Of a stretch of 64,000 nt of DNA, positions 24,401 to 35,760 are shown piece after piece. The stretch's first letter is position 1, and every line of letters starts with the position of its first letter. Position numbers and translations under genes: made by a program. The notes beneath the pieces are model-generated. The model was not told the DNA's origin and made no database searches. It saw only the letters and a list, made by a program, of their open reading frames with translations. This stretch comes from Erpobdella octoculata (taxonomy: Eukaryota; Annelida; Clitellata; Hirudinida; Erpobdellidae): NCBI GenBank assembly GCA_963978895.1, contig OZ022246.1, positions 20,961,359 through 21,025,358 of the forward strand. Direction: 5' to 3'.

Positions 24401-27400
24401 GTATTTTGAAGTTTTGTGCCGGTTAAAAGTAGCTAAGTCCAGTTTATCTAAAAAGACTACAAAGGAGTGGTCTAGTTTGTTTAAAGAGAAGGTTGAAGGT
24501 TTGGTTTCAGGTGGATCGGCACAGAAATCTGTGATGGAGTCCTGGGCAGGAGTTGTGGGGGAAGTGGTTAAGAAAAACGTGCAGGAGGTAAACAAAAAGG
24601 TGCATCTTGTTTGTAAAGCTATCGAGAAAACTAATAATAAAATTAAAATTAGCAACGATTTAGAAGATAGGGCAAATAACATTTTATTATACAGGGTAGC
24701 TGAATTAAAAGATCAAGATGTTACGAAATGCGTGTCTTATGATAAGACGCAAGTTCTTAAGCTATGTTCTCAATTATCAGGGGGGCATATTGGCGAATTT
24801 GCCATAAAAGCTATATTTAGACTAGGGGCTAAGAGTGATAAAATACGACCAATATTGGTAAAATTCATGATAAAATTGCTAAAAATATTATAATGGAAAA
24901 TTTAGTTAAGATTAGACAGTTAGATGAAAATCTGAAAAACGTTGGTATTTGTCACGATCTAAATGTCGAACAAAGATCCGAAAGAAATAGATTGGTGGAA
25001 GAAGCTAAAAAACTGCAAAGTGAAAATACGGGGGAATTCATGTTTCGGGTAAGGGGTCCACCAGAAAATATGAAGGTAATAAAAATAAAAAAGAATGCAA
25101 TCAGTTAAACGTTTTGAACATTATGTATTCAAATGTAGATTGCATTACTAATAAAATGAGTGAGATAAGATTATTAGTAGATACAGATGACGTAACAAAA
25201 GATATCTTAATTTTTACTGAGGTAAATGCAAAATATTATGTAAATGAATTTATTGAATCCGAATTCTGGATAAACAATTTTAATTTGCATTCATATAATT
25301 TTATGAAAAAAGGATTTAGAGGTATATTTTGTTATGTTAGATATGATATTAAGTGCCAAATTATAAATTTAGGAATAGATTTCAATGAATATATGTGTAT
25401 TAAAATAGATGAAAATCCTGATATTTTTATTCTTATCATCTATAGGAGTCCGAATTCAGGTAGAGAAAATAATAATAATTTATTTTTACTGTTAGAAGCT
25501 TTCCAATCTAAAATAGGAGTAAAATTAATAATTGGAGATTTTAACTTTCCAAACGTTGACTGGAAAAATAATACTTACAAATCAAATTTTAAGTCATCTG
25601 AAGATAAACTGATCAACTTTTTAAATGATAGATTTTTAACTCAACTAATTAAGGAATCTACAAGGTGTCGCGGATCTCAAAAGCAGTCCATTCTAGACTT
25701 GCTTCTAGTCGAGGACGTCGATTTAATCAAAAATTTAGTATATAATTCCCCACTAGGTAAAAGTGATCATTGTGTGTTAAATTTCTCCTTTATTAGAAAT
25801 TTTTATAAATCAAAAACCATTAACAATATATCCAAATTTGATTTTAACAGTGGAAAATATAATTTGATGAACGATTATTTGATTGAGAATCTGTACTGTG
25901 ATGAGTCGGAAATAAATAACAATGTTGCAAGTAAAGACTCGGTTAACAATATGTGGCATTACTTTTGTCAAGTAATGAATGAAGCTATTAGGAATTATAT
26001 TCCTGTCATTGATGCTGATAGAATTTTAAGATTTAAGTGCCATAAAAGAAAATTACCTAAAAATGTGGTTGAGCAATGCAGGACAAAAAATAAACTATGG
26101 AAAAAGTTTATCCGAACTAGAGATAATAATATTTTTGCAGAATTTAAAAATATCAGAAACAAATTAAGGAAATCAATTAATAAAATTAAAGAAGCTGAGA
26201 CACTGAAATTGGCCAAAAAAATTAAGACCAATCCTAAGGTTTTTTGGCAACATATAAATAAAAACAGAAACTGTCAAACTAAGTTAGAATATATGATAAA
26301 AACTGATATAAACGGGTCTGCAACAACTATAACTAGTGACGTTGATATGGCAAATTGTTTAGCTGAATTTTTTAAAAGCGTTTATATAAGCAATGATAGT
26401 CTAGAAATAAGTCCCACAATTAACAATAATATTATTGTCCACATAATGGAGGAAGTAATAATAAACAAATACGCGGTCGAAAATAAAATTAATAAATTAA
26501 ATAAATACAAATCGGCAGGACCAGATAATATTTTTTCAAGGGTTCTGATAGAATGTAAAAATTCTATTTCTAGCTTTTTAAGCAATTTATACAACAAATC
26601 ACTGCAAGCTCAAATGGTCCCTGATGATTGGAAGTATACCATCATTACCCCAGTTTATAAGAAAGGTGATAAGAATACTGCAAGTAATTATAGGCCAGTC
26701 TCTTTAAGTTGCATCTGCTGTAAACTGTTAGAATCATTGATTAAGGATGAATTAATAATACATTTTGATAGAAATAAGCTTCTAGATTATAGGCAATACG
26801 GCTTTACGAGAGGAAAGTCAACTACAATTCAGTTGTTAAAATTGATGGATATGTGGAGCAGTGCATTAGATAAAGGGGAAACAATAGACGTGGTATATAC
26901 GGATTTTGAAAAAGCGTTTGATCGTGTATCTCATGCAAAGTTAATTGATAAACTAGAAAATTATGGCGTCAATGGAGGCTTAATTAATTGGATTAAAGAT
27001 TATTTAACAAACAGAACAAGTAGTGTTAGGGTTAATAATAGCACATCTAATAGATTTAAAGTTACAAGTGGGGTACCTCAAGGTAGTGTTTTAGGGCCAC
27101 TACTTTACATAATTTATGTCAATGATATGTTTGAAATAGTTAAGAATAACTCGGCGGAGCTGTTTATGTACGCAGACGACGCCAAAATATTTAAAACTAT
27201 AAAAAGCAGTGATGATCGATTGATATTGCAGAGCTGTTTAAATTCATTAGGAGATTGGAGTAAAAAATGGGAAATTAAGCTAAATGCTGGTAAATGTGTT
27301 GCGGTGAGATATGGACGCCAATTAGATGATCGTCGGCTATATAATATAGAAGGAGTGGAACTTAATTTTCTTGACAAAATAAAAGATTTAGGTGTTACAT

Positions 27401-30047
27401 TCCAGAGTTCACTAACATTTGTAGATCACATTTATGAAATAATTAAAAAATGTTTTTCACTGTTAGGTATAATTTCACGAAATTTTAAAGATTTGACAAA
27501 AGATTCTTTTATATTGATTTATAAAGCTTTGGTTAGATCCAGATTGGAATATGCAGTTAGTGTGTGGTCACCATGGAAGAAAAAAGACATAGAAGCCATT
27601 GAAAGAGTCCAGAAGAGAGCAACAAAAATGGTCAAGGCATGCAAGGGATTGAAATATGAAGACAGGTTGAGAATTTTGAAGCTTCCTTGTTTAAAGTACA
27701 GAAGACTGAGAGGGGACCTGATCATGCTCTACAATTTTATTCAAGACAAAGAAGGACGTTTGTGTTTTCCTAATATAAAGATATCAGAAGAAAGAAGAAC
27801 AAGAGGTCACAAGTTCAAACTGGAAACACAAAGATTCAACGGCAACTGCAGAAAATATTTCTTCCTGACCAGATCGACTGCAATTTGGAACAACCTCCCT
27901 TCGAAAATCATAGAAGCCGATCAAGTTAATGAATTTAAAAGATTAATCGACTGTCATTTCGAAATAAGCGACATTATGTACAACTATAAAAAAGATTTTT
28001 AATAATATATACATACATTTATTTATAGAACATATATATGAACAATATTTTATATAATTCTAGATATGGGCATAGAGACATATAGTTTGCGCCCATCATT
28101 TCCTTTATGTTATGTTATGTTATCATCGGCCAGGCCAAGCCGTTATTTTAGAGTCTTCACACGGGCCAGGCCAAACCTTAAATCAAAGTGGGACGGGCCG
28201 AGGTTTTTCACCAAGTATATAGATATTTTAGTGATTTTAGGGTCTTCAGTTTGGCCGGGCCAAACCTGAGGTCAAGGTGGGACGGGCCGAAGTTTTTCAT
28301 CAAGTATATAGAACTTCTAGGCCTGTAAAAATGGGCCGGGCCTAATTCAGACGGGCTGTGCCGGGCCAGGAGTTTGGGTTTTTAAAACGGGCTGGGCTAA
28401 TTTGTCGACTGGCCGAGCCGAGACCTAAAAAAAATGATCTCTACTATGGATGCACGGTTCAAACTCTCTAATTTCTTGCGAGCGAAGCCGCTACGGGCAC
28501 TGCTAGTATATATATATATATTATATATGCATCGTACATTGCTTGTTTATTATATAATGCACGTTTGATCGAATTTTTGATCATCTTCGTGACAACACGT
28601 ATCATAACAACCTTCCCATTTTCACACCTGGTCACTAATGCTCCACCCCTCTTCCCAAACATGGTCACTAATGCCCCATCCCTCTTTCCCTGACATGGTC
28701 ACAAATGCCCCACACCTCCTTCCCTAACATGGTCATTAATACCCTACCCTTCCTCCCCTAACATGATCACTAATGCCCCACACCTCTCCTAACATGGTCA
28801 CTAATGCCCCACCGCCCACCCCTCCGACTCCTTCTTCCCTAACATGGTCACTAATGCTCCACTCCTCCTTCCCCTAACATGGACGGCACCGGGAATTTTA
28901 ATCAAATTTAATAATTTTTAAATTCAAATAACCATATTGCATTTCCTCTTCTATCTCTGAGAAAAGATAACACGTTAGTTAACGTAGAAAATGTTTTATT
29001 AAGTTTTTTTTTAATCTTTCTAGGTTTGGTTGCTTCTTTTTCACTGATAATCGAGGTCGTCAATAAAGTCAGCGGTTGGTCTGAAAAAAAGAAATGGCTT
29101 CTTCTGTTTACTGTTCTGGGATGCCTTGGAATGACAGTAGGAATTATTGCTTTCCCGGTGTATATTACTTATGCAGCTGTTGAGAAACACTGTAAGTCAC
29201 TTGTAATCAAACCGTGTGTGGGTTTGAGGGGGGGCTGTAAAGACTGCTAGGATATTGTATGTGGGGCTGTAAAGACTGCTAGGATATTGTATGTGGGGCT
29301 GTAAAGACTGCTGGGATATTGTATGTGGGGCTGTAAAGACTGCTAGGATATTGTATGTGGGGCTGTAAAGACTGCTAGGATATTGTTAGTGAAGTTATAA
29401 TTATGTTATAAGATGGCTGGCTGGCTGAGATATTATTATGTTGTTATTGATTTGTTCAGTTATTAACTCTAAAATTTTAGCAGTATTTTTAATATTATCA
29501 CGTTAATTATTTGAAGCACACAATACTTAAGATCAACTAATAATAAACTCCCGATGGTTCAAAAATGATAAAGGAGAAGAATCCGCTAAAGAGGGCATGA
29601 ACTTTTTAGACATTCCTAAGTTTACGACCACGTCTGTTATATTTCTGACGTGACAGTTTTGAAATGAGTCATGAGGAGATTTTACATATGAAATGTACAT
29701 CAGTGTACTGTAATGAATATCTATACTGGACCTTTCGACCTTGCCAAGTTTTCTACCCCCACGTGAATAAAAATTATTATAATGAATGTCCATAATATTT
29801 TATGGTTAATATGGTTATACGTTTTATAGGGGCTCTGATAGTGCTGAAGCAAATAATTATAATATGTTAAATAACGTTTCTTGTTTTTTCATCAGATGTT
29901 ATGCCTCACGGAAGAAGTTTCTGGGTCGTCAGCGTTTGGTGTTTCCTGACATTCAAAAATGGTTTAGTAGTCTTTCATTCTTCATTGTCGTATTATTTTC
30001 AAAAACCACCCGAAGACAAACTTGAAGAAGAACTTGAAGTTTCTTAA
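20858..30047 (+). CDS. SLC48A1 (hrg-1-like): HRG1/SLC48A1-type heme transporter, 3 exons, 152 aa
   Basis: Exons 20858-20996, 29024-29191 and 29896-30047; phases 1 and 1 agree. The protein has four hydrophobic segments (about residues 13-34, 42-60, 72-98 and 112-135) and matches HRG1 in pattern: AAWGLLSGL at TM2 and SVWCFLTFKNGL in TM4 (human SVWSFISFKWAF). Length is like the human 146 aa. HRG1 exports heme from endo-lysosomes to the cytosol. His residues lie in both exoplasmic loops (about 35 and 102), where worm HRG proteins use His for heme; the C-terminal FARKY motif is not obvious. Intron 1 (8 kb, GC donor CAG/GCAAGC) is packed with transposons. AATAAA at 30447-30452 is a likely poly(A) signal. 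Confidence 0.85.
21345..21422. repeat. (AT)n microsatellite
   Basis: AT run in HRG1 intron 1 directly abutting the LTR element; probably the AT-rich 5' end of Helitron A into which the LTR element inserted. Confidence 0.9.
21423..21611 (-). repeat. 3' LTR
   Basis: 189-bp LTR on the downstream side for the minus-strand element; TG...CA ends. Confidence 0.88.
21659..23180 (-). pseudogene. SAP-domain gag-like frame of the LTR element, interrupted
   Basis: The frame starts at 23180, 25 bp after the 5' LTR. It encodes a SAP motif at residues 4-40 (LDELWASEMKDELEKRGL, GKKDELMERLL), a DNA/RNA-binding fold often found at the N-terminus of Ty3/gypsy Gag. An acidic low-complexity region follows with Cys-containing repeats (DEPCKD, KEPCKD). 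The frame ends near 22566 and an overlapping +1 frame continues it; that frame has one in-frame TAA near 22197 and runs on to 21659, where DEPCKN/DEPKKD repeats reappear. No CCHC knuckle or major homology region is evident. It is either a decayed gag or a non-gag passenger protein; whether the frame change is a mutation or programmed cannot be told. Confidence 0.65.
23206..23394 (-). repeat. 5' LTR
   Basis: 189-bp LTR on the upstream side for the minus-strand element, followed by the primer binding site at about 23188-23205. Confidence 0.88.
24449..25108 (+). pseudogene. LINE ORF1, 5' truncated and frameshifted
   Basis: The first frame (to 24893) contains a predicted coiled coil (KKNVQEVNKKVHLVCKAIEK) and RPILVKF. 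The second frame (24893-25108) contains GICHDLNVEQRSERNRLVEE and FRVRGPP, the C-terminal motif typical of CR1-like ORF1 RNA-binding proteins. A one-base loss near 24866 appears to separate the two halves. The first exonless codons before 24449 belong to the Helitron, so the true N-terminus is missing. Confidence 0.7.
25123..28002 (+). CDS. LINE ORF2: endonuclease-reverse transcriptase, intact, ~959 aa
   Basis: Open from an ATG at 25123 (the frame is open a little upstream) to the stop at 28002 without interruption. The apurinic-like endonuclease comes first (about residues 1-235: TEVNA, IIGDFNFPNVDW, SDHCVLNF). Reverse transcriptase follows (about 420-720: YRPVSLS, TDFEKAFDRVSH, GVPQGSVLGPLLY, catalytic YADD) and then the C-terminal module KYFFLTRSTAIWNNLP. 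No RNase H domain. Order and motifs fit the CR1/L2/Daphne part of the Jockey supergroup. ORF2 starts about 14 bp after the ORF1 stop, consistent with re-initiation. The intact frame suggests recent activity. Confidence 0.9.
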   Translation: MYSNVDCITNKMSEIRLLVDTDDVTKDILIFTEVNAKYYVNEFIESEFWINNFNLHSYNFMKKGFRGIFCYVRYDIKCQIINLGIDFNEYMCIKIDENPDIFILIIYRSPNSGRENNNNLFLLLEAFQSKIGVKLIIGDFNFPNVDWKNNTYKSNFKSSEDKLINFLNDRFLTQLIKESTRCRGSQKQSILDLLLVEDVDLIKNLVYNSPLGKSDHCVLNFSFIRNFYKSKTINNISKFDFNSGKYNLMNDYLIENLYCDESEINNNVASKDSVNNMWHYFCQVMNEAIRNYIPVIDADRILRFKCHKRKLPKNVVEQCRTKNKLWKKFIRTRDNNIFAEFKNIRNKLRKSINKIKEAETLKLAKKIKTNPKVFWQHINKNRNCQTKLEYMIKTDINGSATTITSDVDMANCLAEFFKSVYISNDSLEISPTINNNIIVHIMEEVIINKYAVENKINKLNKYKSAGPDNIFSRVLIECKNSISSFLSNLYNKSLQAQMVPDDWKYTIITPVYKKGDKNTASNYRPVSLSCICCKLLESLIKDELIIHFDRNKLLDYRQYGFTRGKSTTIQLLKLMDMWSSALDKGETIDVVYTDFEKAFDRVSHAKLIDKLENYGVNGGLINWIKDYLTNRTSSVRVNNSTSNRFKVTSGVPQGSVLGPLLYIIYVNDMFEIVKNNSAELFMYADDAKIFKTIKSSDDRLILQSCLNSLGDWSKKWEIKLNAGKCVAVRYGRQLDDRRLYNIEGVELNFLDKIKDLGVTFQSSLTFVDHIYEIIKKCFSLLGIISRNFKDLTKDSFILIYKALVRSRLEYAVSVWSPWKKKDIEAIERVQKRATKMVKACKGLKYEDRLRILKLPCLKYRRLRGDLIMLYNFIQDKEGRLCFPNIKISEERRTRGHKFKLETQRFNGNCRKYFFLTRSTAIWNNLPSKIIEADQVNEFKRLIDCHFEISDIMYNYKKDF
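28578..28885. repeat. Minisatellite, ~35-45 bp units
   Basis: About seven or eight units built on CTAACATGGTCACTAATGCC and CCACCCCTCCTTCC, in HRG1 intron 1. Confidence 0.8.
29229..29387. repeat. 32-bp minisatellite after HRG1 exon 2
   Basis: Five near-perfect units of GGGGCTGTAAAGACTGCTAG plus GATATTGTATGT, starting about 40 bp after the exon 2 donor. Confidence 0.92.
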
Positions 30048-30600
30048 TCGAGATATAAAATGGTTATTGTCGTAATAACAAGGGCAGTGGTACATCAAGA
30101 GCTGAAATAACTAGCCGGGATGATGCTGAATTCTGGATAGTCAAATTTAGGCAGTTTCCAAGCAGGGCATATTCGTGGTTGAAAATTTGAATTCTTTTGC
30201 CGTTGGTTTTTTAACGTGTGTTCACGTTGTTGGTTTATATATCTTTCGTGTATAGAAAAATGTGTGATATTTTATTGCAGATATTTTTTTTACTGGATGC
30301 TACGTTTGTACTTTCGGCAAAACATTTTCTGAGGTTTTATGTTATCTAATTCGTGTTTACTTTCTACAACCGGTTATCAGTTGATCAAGTTATAAAGTTA
30401 CGTGATATAAGTTTAATTTTACAAATAATCATGTCATTTTGTATATAATAAATAATTACTAATCAATCATATTTCTGAAACGGCTCATTGCGGTATAACT
30501 ACAGTCAGAGTGGCAATGATGTAGGTACCTACCGATCTACTACATATAACTTGTACTGATGCAATCCGTATCCATAAAATGAAATTCATTGACTAATAAA

Positions 30601-32039
30601 TCTATATATATAAAAGAACATGTCCTGACTGACTGACTGATAATCAACGCCGAGCTCAAACGCCTCATCCTAGGAACTTGAAATTTGGAACTTATATTAC
30701 TTTTATAGCGTAAACATCCGCTAAGAAAGGATTTTTGAAAATTTTGCTCCTGAGGGGAAAAAACTGGAAAACAAACTTTTTTCTAAAACAATGTATATCT
30801 CGAAAACCAAAAATGAGATTCTTTTTAAAAAATAAAAAGATACGTGTTTCACCATTTTTTGAAAATTCGGTTTCCCGGACCTCAAATGTGGGTTGGAAAA
30901 TTGGGTTATTTGGTTTTTAAAGTAGCTTCTACTCAAAAACTGTTAATGCTACAGGAGTAAAAATTAGTATTTAGTTTCTACTCCAAAATAATGAAATACG
31001 TGTTTTAGCATTTTTTGAAAATTTGGTTTCCAGGACTTCAAATGTGGGGTGGAAAATAGGGCTAATTGTCTTTTATAGTAACTGCTACTCAAAAACAGTA
31101 AATACCACAGATGTAAAAATTAATATTTAGTTTCTTTTCTAAAAATAAAGATATACGTGTTTCACCATTTTTTACATATTTGGTTTCCCGGACCTCAAAT
31201 GTGGGTTGGAAAATTGGGTTATTTGGTTTTTAAAGTAGCTGCTACTCAAAAACTGTGAATGTTACAGGAGTAAAAATTAGTATTTAGTTTATACTTCAAA
31301 AATAATGAAATACGTGTTTTAGCATTTTTTGAAAATTTGGTTTCCAGGACTTCAAATGTGTGGTGGAAAATAGGGTTATTTGTTTTTTAAAGTAACTTCT
31401 ACTCAAAAAATGTAAATACCACAGATGTAAAAATTAGTATTTAGTTTCTATTCTAAAAATAAAGATATACGTGTTTTACCATTTTTTGAAAATTTGGTTT
31501 CCAGGACCTCAAATGTGAAGTGGAAAAGGGGTTATTTGATTTTAAAATAACTGCTACTCAAAAACTGTAAATGCTACAGATGTGAAAAGTAGTATTTTGA
31601 GGTTTTGGGCCGGTTAAAAGTAGATGAGTTTAGTTTATCACCGGACGGACGGGCCAAGCCGTTATTTTAGGGTTTTCATACGGCCCTGCCCAAACCTTAA
31701 ATCAAGGTGGAACGGGCCGATATTTTTAACCAAGTATATAGACATTTGAGTGATTTTAGGGTGTTCAGACGGGCCGGGCTAAAACCTGAAGTCAAGGTGG
31801 GACGGGCCGAAGTTTTTCATCAAGTATATAGAACTTCTAGGCCTGTAAAAACGGGCCGGGCCCATATTAGACGGGCCGTGCAGGGCCAAGAATTTCGGTT
31901 TTTGAAACGGGCTGGGCCAAGTTGTCAACGGGCGGAGCCGAGACCTAAAAAATTGATCCGTGCAGTGGGTACTCTACTATGTATGCACGGTTCAAATTCT
32001 CTAATTTCATGCGCGCGAAGCCGCTACGGGCACTGCTAG
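30601..32039 (+). mobile_element. Helitron family A, copy 2 (complete, non-autonomous)
   Basis: Starts TCTATATATAAAAGAACATG after A, and ends with AAGCCGCTACGGGCACTG then CTAG before T; both are Helitron rules (5'-TC, 3'-CTRR, A/T target). A short hairpin (GCG-AAGC-CGC) lies 11 bp before CTAG. Inside are about five tandem units of about 165 bp, then a module of ACGGGCCGGGC / GGGACGGGCCGAAG repeats. No Rep or helicase, so it needs a helper. It lies about 550 bp after the HRG1 stop codon. Confidence 0.87.
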
Positions 32040-32044
32040 TAACT

Positions 32045-32172
32045 CTATATTATGGTTAAAAAGATAAATTTTAGCAGTTCGGCTTTATTTCGAAAATCGA
32101 CGGTCTTCCTAAACCTTACCTTTACCGGGTTGATGAAATGGTTCAGGAGTGAAATGAAAATAATACTCTGCT
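32045..32172 (+). repeat. Dispersed repeat (family D), copy 1
   Basis: CGACGGTCTTCCTAAACC...GTTGATGAAATGGTTCAGGA is shared with 45055-45175, where the latter part is itself doubled. Class unknown. Confidence 0.55.
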
Positions 32173-32419
32173 CAATTATATTTTTCCAATTTTCCAGCTA
32201 TTTTGCAAATTTCATAAGCTAGTTTTAATGCACTGAAGAAAACTTTATAGAATGTTTCATCCGCAATCCCTTTTCTGCCTTACAGACTTTCCGGATAGTC
32301 ACACCTGCGTAATAGCATCTCCGATATGACTTCTATTGTCCAGAAAGTTGTTTGCTGGATCAAGTTTGGAAATTTTGTTCTCTAAAAATTTTGAAATAAA
32401 ACAACATAAAGATTAAGCT

Positions 32420-32640
32420 GTATAAAGATTAAAGCTTTGCATGGGTCGGGCTTTTTTTTTATTAAAGTTATCAAAACGGTTCAGGCCGAGCAGGACCAAG
32501 CCTTGAGATTTTTTGCCTGTAAAAACGGGACGAGTTTTGAATTTTGTGACTATGAACGGGCTGGGCCGAGTTGCCGATGGGTCGGGCCTTAAAAAATCTG
32601 TATAAGCAGGCGTACATGGCTCTAGTGGGGTTCGTGTTTC
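32420..32640 (+). repeat. GGGCC-module fragment of Helitron family A
   Basis: GGGTCGGGC, GGCCGAGCAGGACC and GGGCTGGGCCGAG spaced as in the family A module; diverged and without ends. Confidence 0.5.
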
Positions 32641-32711
32641 AATACAAATTGGTACAGAGACAACTCGCACAAAATTGAAAATGCATCGTCAAGCCTGTAA
32701 AAAACGTTGCT

Positions 32712-32912
32712 ATAAAAAAAGAATTCATGGCAGTTTTGAGCAAGGAAAGAAGACGCGGAAGATGTTGAATGCTTCATTTTGCAGCTTCATTCTGTTTGTA
32801 TCCTGAAATTTTATCTTTCTAAATTCACCTCTCGACCATCAATAGTTTTGATAATTGGCATATATTTAAACATTTCGGGCTTTTTTCAAACAAATTCAAT
32901 GCAAAATATAAT
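32712..32912 (+). repeat. ~200-bp dispersed repeat (family E), copy 1
   Basis: From AAAAAAAGAATTCATGGCAG to AATGCAAAATATAA; nearly identical to 37735-37935. No coding frame. Confidence 0.85.
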
Positions 32913-33093
32913 TTAAATAGTATCTCAAAAAACATTTAGACCGCCACCGGCAGGTAGAGCAAACAAAGTTGAAAATGACACCTTCCTTTATCTAAATAAG
33001 TTTAGACGGCTTAACAAGTTTTTAAAACATTAATCATTTGTAATATGAATAAGAGCTGTAAGTTCAGGGACGTCAATTCGGAGGGGAGCAAAG

Positions 33094-35056
33094 CAGGCCC
33101 GTAGCTAGCGGGGGGGCTGGGGAGCTGGGGGGGCTGCAGCCCCCCCCACTAAAAATGTAAGCCCCCCACTAAAATTTTTGGCAGATTTTTCCACTTTATT
33201 TACACTTAAGCCACCCAAGTGATGATGAAGTTATGATACGTAATTTAAATTTAAATACAAATGTATTAAATAAAATTAAATAAAAATAAATAAATAAAGG
33301 TAAATTTAAATATAAAATTATTAATAATAATTTGCATGCCTGTAGAATGAACCATTGCTACAACCCATACCAAAAAAGAGCAAAAGTACAGAGTAGCACG
33401 TTACGTGATTCTGTAGTTATTTAGTTATGTCTACTCTTGGACAGAGTGATGAGCAATAGTGTTCACCAGAGTGGAATCAGCTTTGTGCTGTTTATTTTAG
33501 AATGTTGGGCGGTATATTAGGAGAGTTGATGGAGAGCTTTGTTGATAGTTATTTAAGTTATTCTAAAGGTTTGACTTGTGCGGTGTCTGCCCTTCTTCCA
33601 AATTCAGACAAGTTTTTAGATGTCAATGACCTTAAACCGTTGACGCAACCGCTAAAACAAGACAGGCATGACGATGTTGAAAAATATATTGCAGACGAGG
33701 CTCACATTGCAGGTAGGTTTCTAAAAAACAAATTTCAAGCAGGCTGCAGTCTCCAGGAAGTGATGAATTTTATGCTGGACTATAACGATGCATTTCCTAC
33801 TCTAAATTGGCACTATTCTAGTCAGCTGCAATGAATCTTGACATCTCGATTGCCACTTGTGAGAATTCATTTTCTTGTCTAGAACGAGTACTACGACCAC
33901 AGAGAAGATCAATGTCCCATGAGAGAAAATGCAAACTTGTACTTCTGGCATTTGAAAATTCACTCTGATATGGATACCTATCAAATACCAAGAATGCAAT
34001 AAAATAAAATCGGATTCAAATAATTGTCTTGACAATGATCAAACCATATCATAATGAAATGCACGTTTTTGTTTAGTTTCTCATTTCAAGCTATTACACA
34101 TCCATTCATGTTTTACACATGAAAATTGTCATCAGTTTTATAATCAGAGCTTGGCCTTAGTCTTACAATATTTTAATAACTTTAATCTTACAGTTTTAAA
34201 ACAGAGAAAGAAGCTAATTCAGCTTAGCTGACAAACTTTGGCTTTTGATTTTTGAATGACTCTCACTAATTCAAACTATTTTCATAATTTAGTATTTTTC
34301 AGTGCTAGTCTGACACTGCAATACTATTAACCCCAATATTCTGAACTGATTAATTCGAGGAAACAATTTAAAGCTTACTGTCAAACCACACAATCTTTAT
34401 AACAATATAAGTTTAATGATAGACTTGATATATAATCTAATTTTCTATTAATATTGTTTAGAAACTGATGACAAGTTGTATGTGTAACACAAGAATGGAT
34501 GTTTAGTAACTTAAAATGAGAAGGTAAACTAAATAGTACATTTTATTATAATGTGGTTTGATCTTTGTCAAAACAAATATTTAAATCCGATTTTATTTAA
34601 TTGATTTCTTGGCATTTGATACAGATGTACAAGTTTTTATCAAAAATAAAATAAGCAAGTTATTGTATTGTTGATTATAACGGTTGCCTTAATCAATAAT
34701 TAAATTTGGACAATTTGATTCAGTGCTGTCATCCCAGTGGTGTGCCATGCACGCATCAAAAATCAAGATTTTGGATAACAACAAGCATACTGTTATTTGA
34801 CAAAACTGCCTGTGAAAATTGTTAATTTTTGTTATTACGAGCAACAATATTGCAACTCTTAGAAAATCTAAAATCACATAATAGGATATCTAAAATTGGA
34901 TGCCATTTTGTGCCAAATGCTACACAATGCTTTGGCGAATCTCCTTATCGCGATGCGGCGCTCGCGCTCAGGCTTCTTCGATACCCTTGTTCGTCAGTAG
35001 CCCCCCTACTAATTTTCATAGCCCCCCCCACTAACTAAATCTTGCCTACGGGCCTG
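33094..35056. mobile_element. hAT transposon relic with 8-bp target duplication
   Basis: Ends are CAGGCCCGTAG (33094) and TACGGGCCTG (35056), inside which CCCCCCACTAAA-type blocks repeat at both sides. Flanks GAGCAAAG and GGGCAAAG form an 8-bp target duplication with one mismatch, as expected for hAT. It carries the 3' part of a transposase (33502-33970) and a long imperfect internal inverted repeat (about 33955-34165 against 34445-34645). Confidence 0.85.
33502..33970 (+). pseudogene. hAT transposase C-terminal fragment, frameshifted
   Basis: The first frame (33502-33834) contains AHIAGRFLKNKFQAG and NDAFPTLNWH. After a frame change near 33830 the sequence gives SIATCENSFSCLERV and SMSHERKCKLVLLAFENS, the hAT C-terminal dimerisation motif (compare SxASCERSFS...LALLSIE). 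The catalytic core and BED finger are absent, so it is not functional. Confidence 0.75.
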
Positions 35057-35354
35057 GGGCAAAGAGTTTATTGCAGCTTGATATTTGAGAAGGCCCCCTG
35101 ACGTAGTTTTGGGCCCCCAAAAAAATAAAAATGAAGTCCAAAATGGCCTAAGAAGTGTAAAGTTAAAGGTTCAAAAGTTTGAATGAGCCTTTTTTATAAA
35201 TAGGCGGGCCCCTAAAACAGCGAAGTGGGTCCCCTGCTTGTGATGTTTGACAGGGGTCTTCTGAAGTTGAGAGTTATTCGCTTTGATTGGGAGAAAAAAT
35301 TAAAAGCGTTTTGAAAATTTTTGATTTTTTTTCCAAAGGTTATGCTGAAGTGAC

Positions 35355-35760
<406 letters not shown>

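Larger units (their letters stand above)
24449..28119 (+). mobile_element. CR1/L2-like LINE inserted in Helitron A
   Basis: By comparison with the intact Helitron, foreign sequence starts after GTTTATC (24448) and ends with the short repeat TTATGTTATGTTATG, after which TTATC and Helitron sequence resume; TTATC is a plausible target duplication. It holds a 5'-truncated ORF1 and a complete ORF2. A 3' pentamer repeat instead of poly(A) fits the CR1/L2/Rex1 group of non-LTR elements. Confidence 0.85.
23395..28506 (+). mobile_element. Helitron family A, copy 1 (interrupted)
   Basis: After the LTR element the sequence continues TATATATAAAAGAACATG, CTGACTGACTGAC and about 165-bp tandem units (TTTGGTTTCCAGGAC...TCAAATGTGGGGTGG), as in the intact copy at 30601. 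It is broken at 24448 by a LINE, resumes at about 28120 with the GGGCC module, and ends AGCGAAGCCGCT-ACGGGCACTG-CTAG before T at 28507. The 5' terminus is lost in the (AT)n next to the LTR element. No Rep/helicase coding sequence. Confidence 0.8.

Noticed and set aside
24398..24448. LINE ORF1 start at 24414
   Set aside because: The first codons lie in Helitron A sequence that is also present, without LINE, in the copy at 30601-32039.
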